This document shows positions 17,672 to 28,632 of a DNA stretch of 64,000 nt, in pieces (positions within the stretch are counted from its first letter, which is position 1; every line of letters starts with the position of its first letter). This DNA comes from Bacillus cytotoxicus (GTDB lineage: Bacteria > Bacillota > Bacilli > Bacillales > Bacillaceae_G), in contig NZ_JAMBOP010000001.1 of the NCBI RefSeq assembly GCF_023715645.1, positions 62,001-126,000 of the forward strand, written 5' to 3'. The notes beneath the pieces were generated by a model. That model made no database searches and was not told the DNA's origin. It saw only the letters and a list, made by a program, of their open reading frames with translations. Made by a program: the position numbers and the translations under genes.

Positions 17672-19258
17672 TTACTTTGAAGCCAATTCCATTTCACGTT
17701 TTCGCAGCTCTACGCGGCGAATTTTACCGGAAATCGTTTTTGGCAATTCTTTCACGAATTCAATTTTACGCGGGTATTTATAAGGCGCCGTTAATTCCTT
17801 TACATGATCTTGCAGAAGCGGAATTAACGCGCTGTCTTGCTCATCGATATTTTCTCTTAATACGATAAAGGCTTTTACAATATTTCCTCGTATTTCATCT
17901 GGACTTGCTACAACTGCACATTCTCTAACATATGGATGTTTGACAAGCGCGTCTTCCACTTCGAACGGTCCAATTGTATAACCGGAGCTAATGATAATAT
18001 CATCGCCGCGCCCTTCAAACCAAAAGTAGCCATCTTCATCCTTTTTGGCCTGATCACCTGTAATATAATAATCACCGCGAAATTGCATAGCCGTACGCTC
18101 CAGATCTTTATAGTACTGTTTAAATAATGCTGGTGTTTTCACATGTACTGCAATATCTCCTACTTCTCCTGGAAGAACTGGCTTACCATCTTCATCTACA
18201 ATCTCCACTTGATTACCTGGTGTTGGTTTCCCCATCGAACCAGGTTTTATTTCCATTCCCTTTAATACGCCAACAAGTAATGTATTTTCTGTTTGACCAT
18301 ATCCGTCACGAACCGTTATTTGAAAATAATTTCGGAATGTATTAATAACCTCTCTGTTTAATGGCTCTCCTGCCGAAACTGCACTATGCAAGGAAGAGAG
18401 ATTATATCGCTGCAAGTTCTCCACTTTCGCCATTAATCGATATTCAGTTGGCGTGCAGCATAGTACATTTACTTCGTTATCATCCAATAACTGTAAATAT
18501 GTTTCCGGATCAAATTTCCCGTGATACACAAATCCCGTGGCACCTGAACCGAGCGTCGCCAGAAACGGACTCCACACCCATTTTTGCCACCCTGGACTCG
18601 CTGTTGCCCAGACAACATCATTTTCTTCAATCGCTAACCAGTTTGCAGCGCTTGTACGAAGATGAGCATACGCCCAAGCGTGCGTATGTACAACGCCCTT
18701 TGGATTACCTGTCGTTCCAGATGTATACGATAAAAACACCATGTCATCACACTTTGTCTCTGCCATTTCTAATGCAGCGCTCTCTGTATGAAGCGCATCC
18801 TGTAGATTCTTCCAACCTTCTAGCGGTTTTTCGCTTAATACAAATTTATGAAGGGCATGCACTGCTTCAATTCCATCGAATTGTCCTACATACGGTTCAT
18901 AGCTTACAATCGCTTTTACTTCTCCGTGCTCGATTCGGTATTCAATATCTTTTTTGCGCAGCATTTCCGAACTTGGAATAACGACAAACCCCGCTTTAAT
19001 CGCAGCGATATACGTCATATATGTTTCAATAAGACGCGGCATCATAATAAGAAGCTTGTCCCCTTTTTGCAGACCACTTTTTATAAAAGCGTTTCCAATT
19101 TTATTCGCTCCTTGTAACAATTCCCCGTATGTGACTTCCCGTTTATTCCCTTGATCATCTTGCCAAATAAGTGCAAGCCTATTTTGATCATGCGCATAAC
19201 GCTCCATCTCTTCGACTAAATTATACATCGGCGGCGCTAACAACTCTTCCCGGTTCAT
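17672..19258 (-). CDS. ytcI: acyl-CoA synthetase, AMP-forming
   Basis: A 528-aa adenylate-forming enzyme. The P-loop-like A3 motif SYTSGTTGNPKG lies near residue 175, DGYGQTE near 320 and the catalytic lysine motif PKTISGKIRR at the C-terminus. It activates a carboxylic acid to its CoA ester; the size and motifs fit the MbcS/acetyl-CoA-synthetase-like group. A branched or medium-chain acid is an inference. That PKTxSGK lysine is the type acetylated by AcuA on AcsA, so similar control is possible. ATG 19258 follows AAGGGGG. Confidence 0.9.
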   Translation of the reverse strand: MNREELLAPPMYNLVEEMERYAHDQNRLALIWQDDQGNKREVTYGELLQGANKIGNAFIKSGLQKGDKLLIMMPRLIETYMTYIAAIKAGFVVIPSSEMLRKKDIEYRIEHGEVKAIVSYEPYVGQFDGIEAVHALHKFVLSEKPLEGWKNLQDALHTESAALEMAETKCDDMVFLSYTSGTTGNPKGVVHTHAWAYAHLRTSAANWLAIEENDVVWATASPGWQKWVWSPFLATLGSGATGFVYHGKFDPETYLQLLDDNEVNVLCCTPTEYRLMAKVENLQRYNLSSLHSAVSAGEPLNREVINTFRNYFQITVRDGYGQTENTLLVGVLKGMEIKPGSMGKPTPGNQVEIVDEDGKPVLPGEVGDIAVHVKTPALFKQYYKDLERTAMQFRGDYYITGDQAKKDEDGYFWFEGRGDDIIISSGYTIGPFEVEDALVKHPYVRECAVVASPDEIRGNIVKAFIVLRENIDEQDSALIPLLQDHVKELTAPYKYPRKIEFVKELPKTISGKIRRVELRKREMELASK

Positions 19259-19392
19259 ACTATTCCCCCTTTATTATGTCCATCCTCCCTTTAATGATAA
19301 AGAATTTTCCGACAATTTTAAACTATCTTCTTTTGACAAATTAGTTTATATTTTGACCAGTTGGCGACAATAGTAGATGTTTTCTCTTATAT

Positions 19393-19678
19393 TTTGACAT
19401 AAAGTGCAACTTTAATCAGTAGGGGTTTTCTTCATCCCCACTGATTATTAGCCCTCACCAATCGGGCGCATGCCAGCAGTTTATCTCCCACCTAACGTCT
19501 TAAGAAAAGTGGAAGCGGCTCATTCAGAATGTGAGGGGGATGGGGCTTTTGACGTAGAGGTATTTTTTACCTCATAGGAAGAAGCACAACCACCGAACAT
19601 TCTAACCACTGAAGCTAGACAATACTTTCGGTGAATTTTGAGGTGGGAGTATTACTGCCCGCAAATAGCAGGATAAGC
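19393..19678 (+). repeat. bcr1-like repeat with an extra internal block
   Basis: Left end GTGCAACTTTAATCAGTAGGGG, a CCCCACTGAT stem partner, CCTCACCAATCGGGC, TTTATCTCCCACCTAAC, and right end GTGGGAGTATTACTGCCCGCAAATAGCAGGATAA match the copy at 41723-41883. About 120 bp extra (19500-19622) lie in the middle and contain their own pairings (AGAATGT/ACATTCT, GAGGTA/TACCTC). It fills the gap between sspA and ytcI, which has no gene. Confidence 0.65.
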
Positions 19679-19685
19679 CAACATC

Positions 19686-19718
19686 AAAAAGAGAGAGCGG
19701 GAACTCCCGCTCTCTCTA
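19686..19718 (-). terminator. sspA terminator
   Basis: Perfect 12-bp stem AGAGAGAGCGGG / CCCGCTCTCTCT followed by T-run on the minus strand. Confidence 0.9.
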
Positions 19719-19736
19719 AGCCACTATATATAGTTG

Positions 19737-19937
19737 TTATCGTTGGAAACCGCCTAATTGTTGTTCAGCCATTGCAACTAAACGTTTTGTAATTTCACCA
19801 CCAACAGATCCGTTAGCGCGAGATGTTGTATCTCCCCCAAGTTGTACACCAAACTCTTGAGCGATTTCATACTTCATTTGATCTAAAGCAGCTTCTGCAC
19901 CAGGAACTACTAAGTTATTTGAATTATTGTTTGCCAT
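19737..19937 (-). CDS. sspA: alpha/beta-type small acid-soluble spore protein
   Basis: A 66-aa spore DNA-coating protein. The germination protease site region [18 protein letters not shown] and the second conserved block [20 protein letters not shown] are both intact. Strong ribosome site AAGGAGGTGAT. Made in the forespore, normally from a sigma-G promoter, which I did not define here. The next gene, thiI, is unrelated in function but is the conserved neighbour. Confidence 0.97.
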   Translation of the reverse strand: MANNNSNNLVVPGAEAALDQMKYEIAQEFGVQLGGDTTSRANGSVGGEITKRLVAMAEQQLGGFQR

Positions 19938-20016
19938 ATGGTATCACCTCCTTGTGAGTATAGAGTGTGATAAACCATAGAGCTTCATACATATCTTTTA
20001 ATGGTAATTTATGGTT

Positions 20017-21234
<1,218 letters not shown>

Positions 21235-22377
21235 TTACCTCATCACTTCATATAATTTTGGCAATGTTTCTTTTATAATTTCTTCAAATTGTTTTACTTC
21301 TTCCATCGTATTTTCTGCAGTTAAACTGATACGAATCGCACTTTCAGCTACCGTATGCGGCAAACCCATCGCTAGTAAAACGTGGCTTACTTCGTTTGCT
21401 CTGGAAGAACAAGCAGATTTCGTTGACACATACACACCACGTTCTTCCAAAGCATGTACAACAACTTCTGGCTTTAATCCGACAAATGATACGTTTAAAA
21501 TATGCGGTGCCGTATTTTCTTTCGGCATATTAATTGTAACATCCTTCATACCCTTAAACATGCGAATCAGTTCTTCCTTTAACGTTTGAAGATGCTTCGT
21601 ATTTTCTGACTGTTTTTCTAAAGTCATTCGCAGGGCTTTGATCATCGCAACAATTCCTGGCAAGTTTTCTGTACCAGAACGGTAACGTAACTCTTGTCCA
21701 CCACCGGATAAAACTGGATCAAGTCTTACACCATCTCGAACATATAGAAGTCCTGTTCCTTTTACACTATGGAATTTATGTCCCGAAATTGTGCAAAGGT
21801 CAATATGATTTTCATATAAATCAAGCGGGACTTTTCCAATCCCTTGTACATGATCAACATGGAATCGTACTTTCGGATAGTTTGCTAATAACTTCCCAAC
21901 TTCATCAACAGGCTGAATCGCTCCTGTTTCGTTATTGACATGAATCATAGAAACAAGAATGGTATCATCTCGAAGAGCTCGTTTTACATCTTCTACTGAT
22001 ACAACACCATTTTCATTTACTGGCAAATATGTAACGTCAAAACCAAGATTTTCTAGCTGTTTATATGCTTCAAACACAGAAGCGTGTTCAATGTTTGTTG
22101 TAATCATGTGCTTACCACGGGAGCGATTTCTCATCGCAATTCCTTTAATTGCAAGATTATTTCCTTCTGTCCCTCCAGACGTAAAGACAATTTCTGAAGA
22201 CTTTACGCGAAGAAGCTGAGCTGCAATTGTACGTGATTGCGTTAATAATCGCTCTGATTCTCCTCCAAGGGAATGAATAGAAGAAGGATTTCCAAAATAT
22301 TTTCCTGCAACTGTCACATAAGATTGCAAGGCTTCCGGGTACGGCTTTGTCGTCGCACTATTATCAAAGTAAATCAT
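21235..22377 (-). CDS. cysteine desulfurase (NifS/IscS type, ThiI partner)
   Basis: A 380-aa PLP enzyme releasing sulfur from cysteine as persulfide. The PLP lysine is in SGHKFHSVKG near residue 200 and the catalytic cysteine in STKSACSSR near 323. It corresponds to NifZ of B. subtilis, dedicated to ThiI in 4-thiouridine formation. First gene of the two-gene operon. ATG 22377 follows AAAGGGGAAG. Confidence 0.95.
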   Translation of the reverse strand: MIYFDNSATTKPYPEALQSYVTVAGKYFGNPSSIHSLGGESERLLTQSRTIAAQLLRVKSSEIVFTSGGTEGNNLAIKGIAMRNRSRGKHMITTNIEHASVFEAYKQLENLGFDVTYLPVNENGVVSVEDVKRALRDDTILVSMIHVNNETGAIQPVDEVGKLLANYPKVRFHVDHVQGIGKVPLDLYENHIDLCTISGHKFHSVKGTGLLYVRDGVRLDPVLSGGGQELRYRSGTENLPGIVAMIKALRMTLEKQSENTKHLQTLKEELIRMFKGMKDVTINMPKENTAPHILNVSFVGLKPEVVVHALEERGVYVSTKSACSSRANEVSHVLLAMGLPHTVAESAIRISLTAENTMEEVKQFEEIIKETLPKLYEVMR

Positions 22378-22605
22378 TGTTCTTCCCCTTTCACCGATAT
22401 CAAAATCCCTATCTTTCCTTTACGAGAAAGACCTTCGTAGCGGGATCATCTTATCATACATTCATGCATTTCCACTAAGCTTTCTCATAGTTTCCGTCAT
22501 TAAAGCGGAAGTATGCTGTTCTGTCTCCAACTAAAAAACGCTCCTTATTCCGCTATTCATTATAGCAATATTACACCATAATGCATACAAAAGTTATTTG
22601 AACAA

Positions 22606-22640
22606 AAAACAAACCCCTTAATCAATTAAGGAGTTTGTTC
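22606..22640 (-). terminator. ezrA terminator overlapping the end of the gene
   Basis: CAAACTCCTTAAT / ATTAAGGGGTTTG stem on the minus strand, followed by TTTTTTG. The ezrA stop codon is inside the stem. The remaining 22378-22605 gap holds only a possible bcr1-like scrap (GTAGCGGGATCA near 22438). Confidence 0.8.
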
Positions 22641-24335
22641 TAAGTCAATAAATTCAGCAATCTTCTGCACAATACCTGGTTCAATTTGCTCTAATACAGA
22701 AGCTGCTTGTTCTAGAGCTGCATCATATTCATATTCACGGAACAAATGCTCAGCGTTATCTAAACTTTCCGCTAACATATCATCATGACTGCGATAACGA
22801 TTCCCATACTGTATTAATTTCTCTACTAAATATGCTTGTTCAATTAACTCTTGTGTTGCTTCGTGAACACCATTTACAATAGCTACCGCCTCTTCTAGTG
22901 TACGATTCACCGCACCCATATCAAGCGGCTTTAATTCTAGCTGCTCATACACACTATGCATTGCTTGTTGTCCGTTTTGCAACTGGGCAATGATACTATT
23001 TGGCAAACCTGGTAAATTTGATTTTTGCATCATACGCTTTGATTCCACCAGCGTATGGCGCATTTCCTTTAACGCCTCACGCGCTTCAAACTCATCTTTA
23101 CGCATCATTTGCAGCATATCTATGTATTCAGCATGAATTACTTTTAATGTTTCACATTGCTCATAAATTTCTTCTAACTCTTCTCGAATGACAGAAAAGG
23201 CGATATCTTGCTCTGCAATACGAAGCTGTAACACGTCAAAGCGTTTCATTAAAACATGCATCTGTTTTTCAACTACTTTTTGAGATTCGATGTCTTTATC
23301 CTGTAATTGATAACTTTGCTTCACAAATTGTGTTTCTGCTTTCGTTTCCAAGGCTTGTTCTCGAATTGCCTCTAAATCTTCGTACACAATTACCGCCCGC
23401 TGTTCCACATGATGTTTCGCTCTTACTTCTAATTCTAACTGTTCATATAACGCATCAAGATTTTCTTTTAATACTTCCATTCTTTCTTTTGCTTCCACTA
23501 CGTGTAAAGATTCTAAATCAGCAAGGCATATTTGCAGTTGTTTGTTCATCTCTCTTACTTCTTTTGGGATTTCCAAATGATTTAATGCATAGCCTTGTTT
23601 TTTCATATCGTCGTGACCTTGTGATAAATCTTCTAATTGCACCGGTAATGTCGTTTGACATTCTACTAGTAATTCTGGTATTTCATGCACAATTACTTCC
23701 AAATGTGCTAGTCCTTCTTCTAAACTCACTACAATTTCACGCGCTTTTAAATAATCTCCATTTTGCGTTGCTTCTTCAAACGTTTGAAATTTCTTTGACT
23801 CTGCATCAAGCTGTCCTTCAATCTTCTTCTCTGCTGCGCCAAACATATGACGATGAGCAAGCATACTCTTTTTCAAATTGCGATATGTATCACGCAACTG
23901 CCCAATTTCTGAATTGTTTTTCTCATAGCTTTCCAACAATTCTTGCAGTTCATTTAAAATATCCATAATTCGATGATCTGCCTCATCTAAACCGCTAATG
24001 GATTCATTAATTGTATGTTTGGCTTTTCGGAAGGAAAATTGCGCGGCAAATTTTTGAGCGCTTTCTAATTCTTTTTCTGCTTTCGGAAGAATATTAGTAA
24101 CAATTTCATCCCAGTCATTTCGCCATTTTTCAAACAGCTCTTCTGTTTGTCCGATCATCTTTAACTCTTTCACTCGTTTTAGTTCATCCGCTACAGGTTT
24201 ATCCTTAATTTCTGTCTTCCATTGCTTTAGTGCTTCGATATCTTTATATAAACGATTTCTCATCACAAGTTCTACGATAAGGAAGAGCAAGATAGCACTC
24301 ACGATGATGATAACGATCGTTAAGATTGAATCCAT
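22626..24335 (-). CDS. ezrA: septation ring formation regulator EzrA
   Basis: A 569-aa protein with one N-terminal membrane segment (about residues 3-24), then long spectrin-like coiled coils rich in Glu, Lys and Leu. EzrA binds FtsZ and limits Z-ring assembly away from midcell. The conserved C-terminal region including YGNRYRS (near 515) is present. ATG 24335 follows AGGAGG. Full length. Confidence 0.96.
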   Translation of the reverse strand: MDSILTIVIIIVSAILLFLIVELVMRNRLYKDIEALKQWKTEIKDKPVADELKRVKELKMIGQTEELFEKWRNDWDEIVTNILPKAEKELESAQKFAAQFSFRKAKHTINESISGLDEADHRIMDILNELQELLESYEKNNSEIGQLRDTYRNLKKSMLAHRHMFGAAEKKIEGQLDAESKKFQTFEEATQNGDYLKAREIVVSLEEGLAHLEVIVHEIPELLVECQTTLPVQLEDLSQGHDDMKKQGYALNHLEIPKEVREMNKQLQICLADLESLHVVEAKERMEVLKENLDALYEQLELEVRAKHHVEQRAVIVYEDLEAIREQALETKAETQFVKQSYQLQDKDIESQKVVEKQMHVLMKRFDVLQLRIAEQDIAFSVIREELEEIYEQCETLKVIHAEYIDMLQMMRKDEFEAREALKEMRHTLVESKRMMQKSNLPGLPNSIIAQLQNGQQAMHSVYEQLELKPLDMGAVNRTLEEAVAIVNGVHEATQELIEQAYLVEKLIQYGNRYRSHDDMLAESLDNAEHLFREYEYDAALEQAASVLEQIEPGIVQKIAEFIDLEQTP

Positions 24336-24587
24336 TCAAAATGCCTCCTATTTATTTATTTTTTGTCCGTTCCGTTTTTTAAAATGGAAGGCGTTATGTA
24401 AGAAAAGGGAAATCCCCCATATTTAACAACTCGCAATGTATTAATCATACCATGTAATTATATGTTTTTGGCCTAGTTTTTCGAAAAATTTCACGAAAGA
24501 ATTTACTGCTTCTAAGTCAATTTCATACACACCTCTAACTCGAAATTATAATCACGAAAAGACTGTATATTATTTCTATATACATCT

Positions 24588-24665
24588 AAAACATAAAACC
24601 ATTCTTCTTACTTAGGGGAGGGCGTGTTGTGTTTTGTATGGCAATGACATATGTGTATTTAAAAT
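24588..24665 (+). repeat. MITE-like repeat scrap, plus orientation
   Basis: Ends only: ACATAAAACCATTCTTCTTACTTAGGGGAGGGCG joined to TGTTGTGTTTTGTATGGCAATGACATATGTG. The core is deleted. The gap 24336-24740 holds nothing else recognisable. Confidence 0.55.
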
Positions 24666-24739
24666 GCCATTATGATCATTTTATAGATATATTACTATAT
24701 AAAGATTTAAAAAAGAAGGTAACACTTTATAAAAACCAA

Positions 24740-24786
24740 ATAAAAACAGCTTATTCCCATACATATTGGCAACAAGCTGTTTTACG
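24740..24786 (-). terminator. refZ terminator (probable)
   Basis: AAAACAGCTT / AAGCTGTTTT stem with a large loop and flanking T-run on the minus strand. Confidence 0.5.
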
Positions 24787-24800
24787 TTTTTTTGTTTTCC

Positions 24801-25439
24801 TTATACATACGCCACTCTCGGCAGAGGATATTGTAAATGCCTTATACAAAGAGTTCGCTCCATCCACTGCTCTACTTCCTTCATATACATTTCAATAAAG
24901 AAGATTTCTGACGGAAAAGAATGCAGCACTTCTGATATATATTGCGGATATAAATACGGCATACTGATCATTCCCTTTAACTGCGTCATAAACATCGTGA
25001 ATGATACATTTTGAAATTCTTTCTTTTCTTGTCCTTGTCTAATAAGTTGTTCCATATAGTATCTCTCTTTTGAAAAGTAGATCGTCATGATTTCGCGAAT
25101 TAATGTGCTATCTAACGAAAGTTCCCTATAGAAAAAACGAGTAAGCTCTCTTCGCTCAAATTGATATTGTAAAATGTTTCTCACCATCTGAAATAAAACT
25201 TCTTTTTCAGACAAAAAATTTCGCTGTTCAAACGTCATTTCAACGATACGTAAGTAGCCCTCTAAAAAATCTGATACCAACTGCTCCAGTAATCCTTGTT
25301 TTCCAGAAAAATAATAGGAAATATTTGCAACATTGACATCTGCTTGTTTTGCTATCTCACGCACCGATGTACCATTATAGCCTTTTGCATAAAATAATGA
25401 AATTGCCGCATCGATAATCTTCTGTCTTGCCTGTGTCAT
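24801..25439 (-). CDS. refZ: TetR-family regulator of FtsZ, RefZ
   Basis: A 212-aa TetR-type protein. The N-terminal helix-turn-helix reads MTQARQKIIDAAISLFYAKG ... VNVANISYYFSGKQGLLEQL, followed by a helical ligand/dimer domain. The place between ezrA and the fRMsr gene is that of B. subtilis refZ (yttP), a sporulation-time DNA-binding protein that affects Z-ring position. The start ATG 25439 follows GGAGGAGTG; the longer frame is not supported. Confidence 0.88.
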   Translation of the reverse strand: MTQARQKIIDAAISLFYAKGYNGTSVREIAKQADVNVANISYYFSGKQGLLEQLVSDFLEGYLRIVEMTFEQRNFLSEKEVLFQMVRNILQYQFERRELTRFFYRELSLDSTLIREIMTIYFSKERYYMEQLIRQGQEKKEFQNVSFTMFMTQLKGMISMPYLYPQYISEVLHSFPSEIFFIEMYMKEVEQWMERTLCIRHLQYPLPRVAYV

Positions 25440-25610
25440 ACACTCACTCCTCCAGCTATTTGTGGGCAGTAAAAGCACGATTAATTGAACTTGATGTAAA
25501 TTTCTTGACTTTTAAGACAAATTCCTTTAATTTTCTATCGACAAAGTCTTGCGAATTATAGCTTATTTTGCAAAAAATTTACATTTACCTACAGAAAGGG
25601 CGGCGTTTCC

Positions 25611-26090
25611 ATGTTCACAGCGGACAAATTTACTGGTACACGTGAGGAGCAATACAAGACAGTAATTAAACAACTCGATGCTCTATTAACAGGCGAATCA
25701 AATGTAGTAGCTAACTTAGCAAATGCATCTGCTTTACTGAATGTGTTTTTGCAAGATATTAACTGGGTAGGTTTTTATGTAACAGAAGGAAATCAGCTTG
25801 TACTTGGACCGTTTCAAGGATTGCCGGCTTGTGTTCGCATTCCATTTGGCCGCGGTGTATGCGGAGTAGCAGCAAAAACGAAAACAACACAGCTTGTTGC
25901 TGATGTTCACAAGTTCCCCGGGCATATCGCCTGCGATGCAAATTCTAATTCAGAAATCGTTGTACCGTTAATCAAAAACGATGAAGTCATTGGCGTATTA
26001 GATATTGATAGTCCAAACAAAGGGCGCTTTGATGAAATCGATCGAACATATTTAGAAGGATTTGTCGAAACTTTATTGAAACATATGTAA
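25611..26090 (+). CDS. msrC: free methionine-(R)-sulfoxide reductase, GAF domain
   Basis: A single-GAF-domain enzyme of 159 aa that reduces free Met-R-sulfoxide. The three conserved cysteines of the family are at C74, C84 and C108 (LPACVRIPFGRGVCG ... HIACDANSNSE), with the known 10- and 24-residue spacings. Divergent from refZ. Equivalent to YtsP of B. subtilis. ATG 25611 follows GGGCGG-like sequence; start fairly sure. Confidence 0.92.
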   Translation: MFTADKFTGTREEQYKTVIKQLDALLTGESNVVANLANASALLNVFLQDINWVGFYVTEGNQLVLGPFQGLPACVRIPFGRGVCGVAAKTKTTQLVADVHKFPGHIACDANSNSEIVVPLIKNDEVIGVLDIDSPNKGRFDEIDRTYLEGFVETLLKHM

Positions 26091-26094
26091 TGCA

Positions 26095-26128
26095 AAGGAG
26101 CTGACTTACGATCAGCTCCTTTTTGTTT
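26095..26128 (+). terminator. msrC terminator
   Basis: AAGGAGCTGA / TCAGCTCCTTTTTG stem and T-run. Confidence 0.9.
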
Positions 26129-26207
26129 AGAGATTCGAACATTATCAAAGCGCCGATATATTAAGAAAAGACTGACCATTTCCAGTCAGTCCCATTGTAC
26201 GATTCTC

Positions 26208-27383
26208 TTACGATAAAGCCGTTTTTTCTTTTTGGAGTGCTTGCGCTAAGTCAAATACAATATCTTCCCATGACTCAAGCCCTGCGGATAAGCGCAATAA
26301 GTTATCAGAAATCCCCATTTGTTCGCGAACATGTTTTGGAATGACCGCATGCGTCATCGTTGCCGGGTGCTGAATTAACGTTTCTGTATCACCAAGACTC
26401 ACTGCAATGGCAATTAATTTTAAGTTATCCATGACAGCTTGCGCCTCTTCTTTTCCGCCTTTTACTGTAAACGACAGCACACCGCCCCCGCGCTTCATTT
26501 GTCTATTTGCAAGCATTCCTTCTGGATACCAAACATCTTCTACTAGTTCATGAGTTCGGAGAAAAGCAGCAATTTTTTCGGCATTTTCAGAGTGACGATC
26601 CATCCGGACCGCTAATGTTTTTAACCCGCGTAACAGTAGCCACGCATCAAACGGTGCCATAATTCCACCAACATCTTTACGGATTGGACGAATTTTTTCA
26701 GCAAGCTCGTTTGTTTTACAAATCGTAACACCAGCCACAACATCACCATGACCACCAATATATTTTGTCGCACTATGCAAGACGATATCACAGCCTATTG
26801 TAAGTGGTCTTTGCAAGTACGGTGAACTAAATGTATTATCCACAATAACGAGCAATCCATGCTGCTTCGCTACTTTGATAACAAGTTCTAAATCAATTAG
26901 CTTCATCGTTGGATTAATCGGTGTTTCTACAAAAATGATTTTTGTATTCGGCCCAATACTATTTTTTATTTCCTCTTCTGTTTCCATTTCGCATAATGTA
27001 TGCGCAATTGCAAATTTCTCTTCTAACACTTCTAAAAAGCCATACGTACAACCGTACAAACCATTCGAACAAACAATATGATCTCCCGCTTTTAAAAAGG
27101 CTAAAAGTGTTCCCGAAATTGCAGCCATACCAGAGCCAAATGCCAGTGCCGCTTCCCCTTCTTCTAGCGCTGCCATTCTTTCCTCAAATAACTCAACTGT
27201 CGGATTTCCAAGTCTAGAATAAATATAAGCTGAATCCTCCCCAGCAAAGCTCGCTTCTCCTTGCCGCGCTGTTTCAAATGTATACGTAGATGTTTGAAAT
27301 AATGGCGGCGTTAAACTTCCTTTATGCTCGGCCGCATCATACCCATGATGAATTAACGTCGTTTCGATATGTTTCTTTTTCAT
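26208..27383 (-). CDS. PLP-dependent methionine gamma-lyase-like enzyme
   Basis: A 391-aa member of the Cys/Met-metabolism PLP family. The PLP lysine is in HSATKYIGGHGD near residue 210, with SRLGNPTVE and GSGMAAISGTLLAFLKAGD. The sequence style is that of methionine gamma-lyase, which cleaves methionine to methanethiol, ammonia and 2-oxobutyrate; cystathionine gamma-synthase or lyase activity is the alternative. Start ATG 27383 follows GGGGGATG; the 30-residue extension is not supported. Confidence 0.85.
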   Translation of the reverse strand: MKKKHIETTLIHHGYDAAEHKGSLTPPLFQTSTYTFETARQGEASFAGEDSAYIYSRLGNPTVELFEERMAALEEGEAALAFGSGMAAISGTLLAFLKAGDHIVCSNGLYGCTYGFLEVLEEKFAIAHTLCEMETEEEIKNSIGPNTKIIFVETPINPTMKLIDLELVIKVAKQHGLLVIVDNTFSSPYLQRPLTIGCDIVLHSATKYIGGHGDVVAGVTICKTNELAEKIRPIRKDVGGIMAPFDAWLLLRGLKTLAVRMDRHSENAEKIAAFLRTHELVEDVWYPEGMLANRQMKRGGGVLSFTVKGGKEEAQAVMDNLKLIAIAVSLGDTETLIQHPATMTHAVIPKHVREQMGISDNLLRLSAGLESWEDIVFDLAQALQKEKTALS

Positions 27384-27539
27384 ACAAACATCCCCCTTAT
27401 ACCTCATTTTATGTAAGCGTTTTCTATCTGTTGCTATCCTTTCCATGAGCATTTGCAAAATTCCTTCTTGCACTTTTCCAAATTTTAAATGTATAAAATG
27501 AAATTTGATGTTCTTGACTCCCTCCTAATAAACAGATAT

Positions 27540-27720
27540 AATAGCCTTTGTGTAAAATAAAAAGGCAGCCTTGTAAGATGAGTTTATTGTTTGTATTTTG
27601 TTCCTCACGATGAGGTGTATCGTGTAACTCCCTGCTGCTGGAGCGAGGGTACATGAAAATGAAATGCGCATAAATGTCAATTACGTCTGTTTTTATTTTA
27701 CAAAAATAAAAACATTTAAA
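27540..27720 (+). ncRNA. probable S4-binding autoregulatory leader of rpsD
   Basis: About 190 nt between mgl-type gene and rpsD is GC-richer and structured: CTCACGATGAGGTGTATCGTG, AACTCCCTGCTGCTGGAGCGAGGGTAC, then a T-rich segment before the ribosome site. B. subtilis rpsD is known to be autoregulated through such a leader. The structure was not computed. Confidence 0.6.
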
Positions 27721-27733
27721 GGAGGAGTCATTC

Positions 27734-28336
27734 ATGGCTCGTTATACAGGTCCATCTTGGAAACTTTCTCGTCGTCTTGGAGTCTCTCTAAGCGGCACAG
27801 GTAAAGAATTAGAAAAACGCCCTTACGCACCAGGTCCACACGGTCCTAACCAACGTAAGAAACTTTCAGAATACGGTTTACAATTACAAGAAAAACAAAA
27901 ACTTCGTCACATGTACGGCATGACTGAGCGTCAATTCCGTCGCACATTTGATCAAGCTGGTAAAATGATGGGTAAACACGGTGAAAACTTCATGATCCTT
28001 CTTGAAGCTCGCCTTGACAACCTAGTTTACCGCATGGGCTTAGCTCGCACTCGTCGCGCTGCTCGTCAATTAGTAAACCACGGCCACATCATGGTAGATG
28101 GCGCTCGCGTAGATATCCCATCTTACCGCGTTAAACCAGGCCAAACAATCAGCCTTCGCGAAAAATCTCAGAACCTAGCTGTTGTTAAAGAAGCAGTTGA
28201 AGTTAACAACTTCGTACCTGAGTACTTAACTTTCGATGCTGACAAATTAGAAGCTACTTTCACTCGCTTACCAGAGCGCGCTGAGTTAGCTGCTGAAATC
28301 AACGAAGCGTTAATCGTAGAGTTCTACTCTCGTTAA
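27734..28336 (+). CDS. rpsD: 30S ribosomal protein S4
   Basis: A 200-aa primary 16S rRNA-binding protein. It has the N-terminal block [19 protein letters not shown] and the S4 RNA-binding domain [21 protein letters not shown] ... [11 protein letters not shown]. Codon use is visibly that of a highly expressed gene. Ribosome site AAAGGAGGAG. It stands apart from the main ribosomal operons, as in B. subtilis, next to tyrS. Confidence 0.98.
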   Translation: MARYTGPSWKLSRRLGVSLSGTGKELEKRPYAPGPHGPNQRKKLSEYGLQLQEKQKLRHMYGMTERQFRRTFDQAGKMMGKHGENFMILLEARLDNLVYRMGLARTRRAARQLVNHGHIMVDGARVDIPSYRVKPGQTISLREKSQNLAVVKEAVEVNNFVPEYLTFDADKLEATFTRLPERAELAAEINEALIVEFYSR

Positions 28337-28363
28337 TTCAATCGCTTAGTAGATAACAGTATT

Positions 28364-28412
28364 AAAAACCCTAGAAACGTTGTTATGACGCCTTTTCTAG
28401 GGTTTTTTCTAT
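28364..28412 (+). terminator. rpsD terminator
   Basis: AAAACCCTAGAAA / TTTCTAGGGTTTT stem with T-run. Confidence 0.9.
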
Positions 28413-28429
28413 TTTTATGATTTGTAAAA

Positions 28430-28494
28430 CGACATAAAAATCCATCTCAAAAGAAATGGGTTTTTATGTCGTTGTTTCAAGTTGTATTTATATA
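28430..28494. repeat. hairpin relic of the MITE-like repeat
   Basis: A long near-perfect palindrome ACGACATAAAAA(T)CCAT ... ATGGGTTTTTATGTCGT (28430-28473) joined to the repeat right end CAAGTTGTATTTATATATAA. Looks like a collapsed copy. Confidence 0.55.
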
Positions 28495-28500
28495 TAAAAT

Positions 28501-28632
28501 TTATTTATCATCCTCATGTTTTTGAACACACACATAAGCATCTTTTGGATTTATATGTACATCGCTTTTCGTATTCTCCGCAAGCTGACCTGCATTTAGC
28601 AAAGAAAAAATAATAAGCGCTTCTAGTGACAT
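28501..28632 (-). CDS. small hypothetical protein, 43 aa
   Basis: ORF MSLEALIIFSLLNAGQLAEN... ending in HEDDK. It has a hydrophobic N-terminal helix and a polar tail, so it may be membrane-associated. A GGGAGTGG ribosome-site-like stretch lies upstream at somewhat long spacing. Not recognised as a named family. The rest of 28640-29055 holds an isolated inverted repeat (TATCGATTG / CAATCGATA, 28745-28767) and nothing else. Confidence 0.5.
   Translation of the reverse strand: MSLEALIIFSLLNAGQLAENTKSDVHINPKDAYVCVQKHEDDK

Noticed and set aside
18361-18981. 206-codon ORF antisense to ytcI
   Set aside because: Shadow frame of a well-supported gene; no start signal.
23330-23968. 212-codon ORF antisense to ezrA
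   Set aside because: Leu/Pro-rich shadow of a coiled-coil gene, where Glu/Lys-rich codons read as Leu/Phe on the other strand.
24629-24898. 89-codon plus-strand ORF MFCMAMTYVYLKC...
   Set aside because: Begins in a repeat scrap, crosses the refZ terminator and continues antisense to refZ; no ribosome site.
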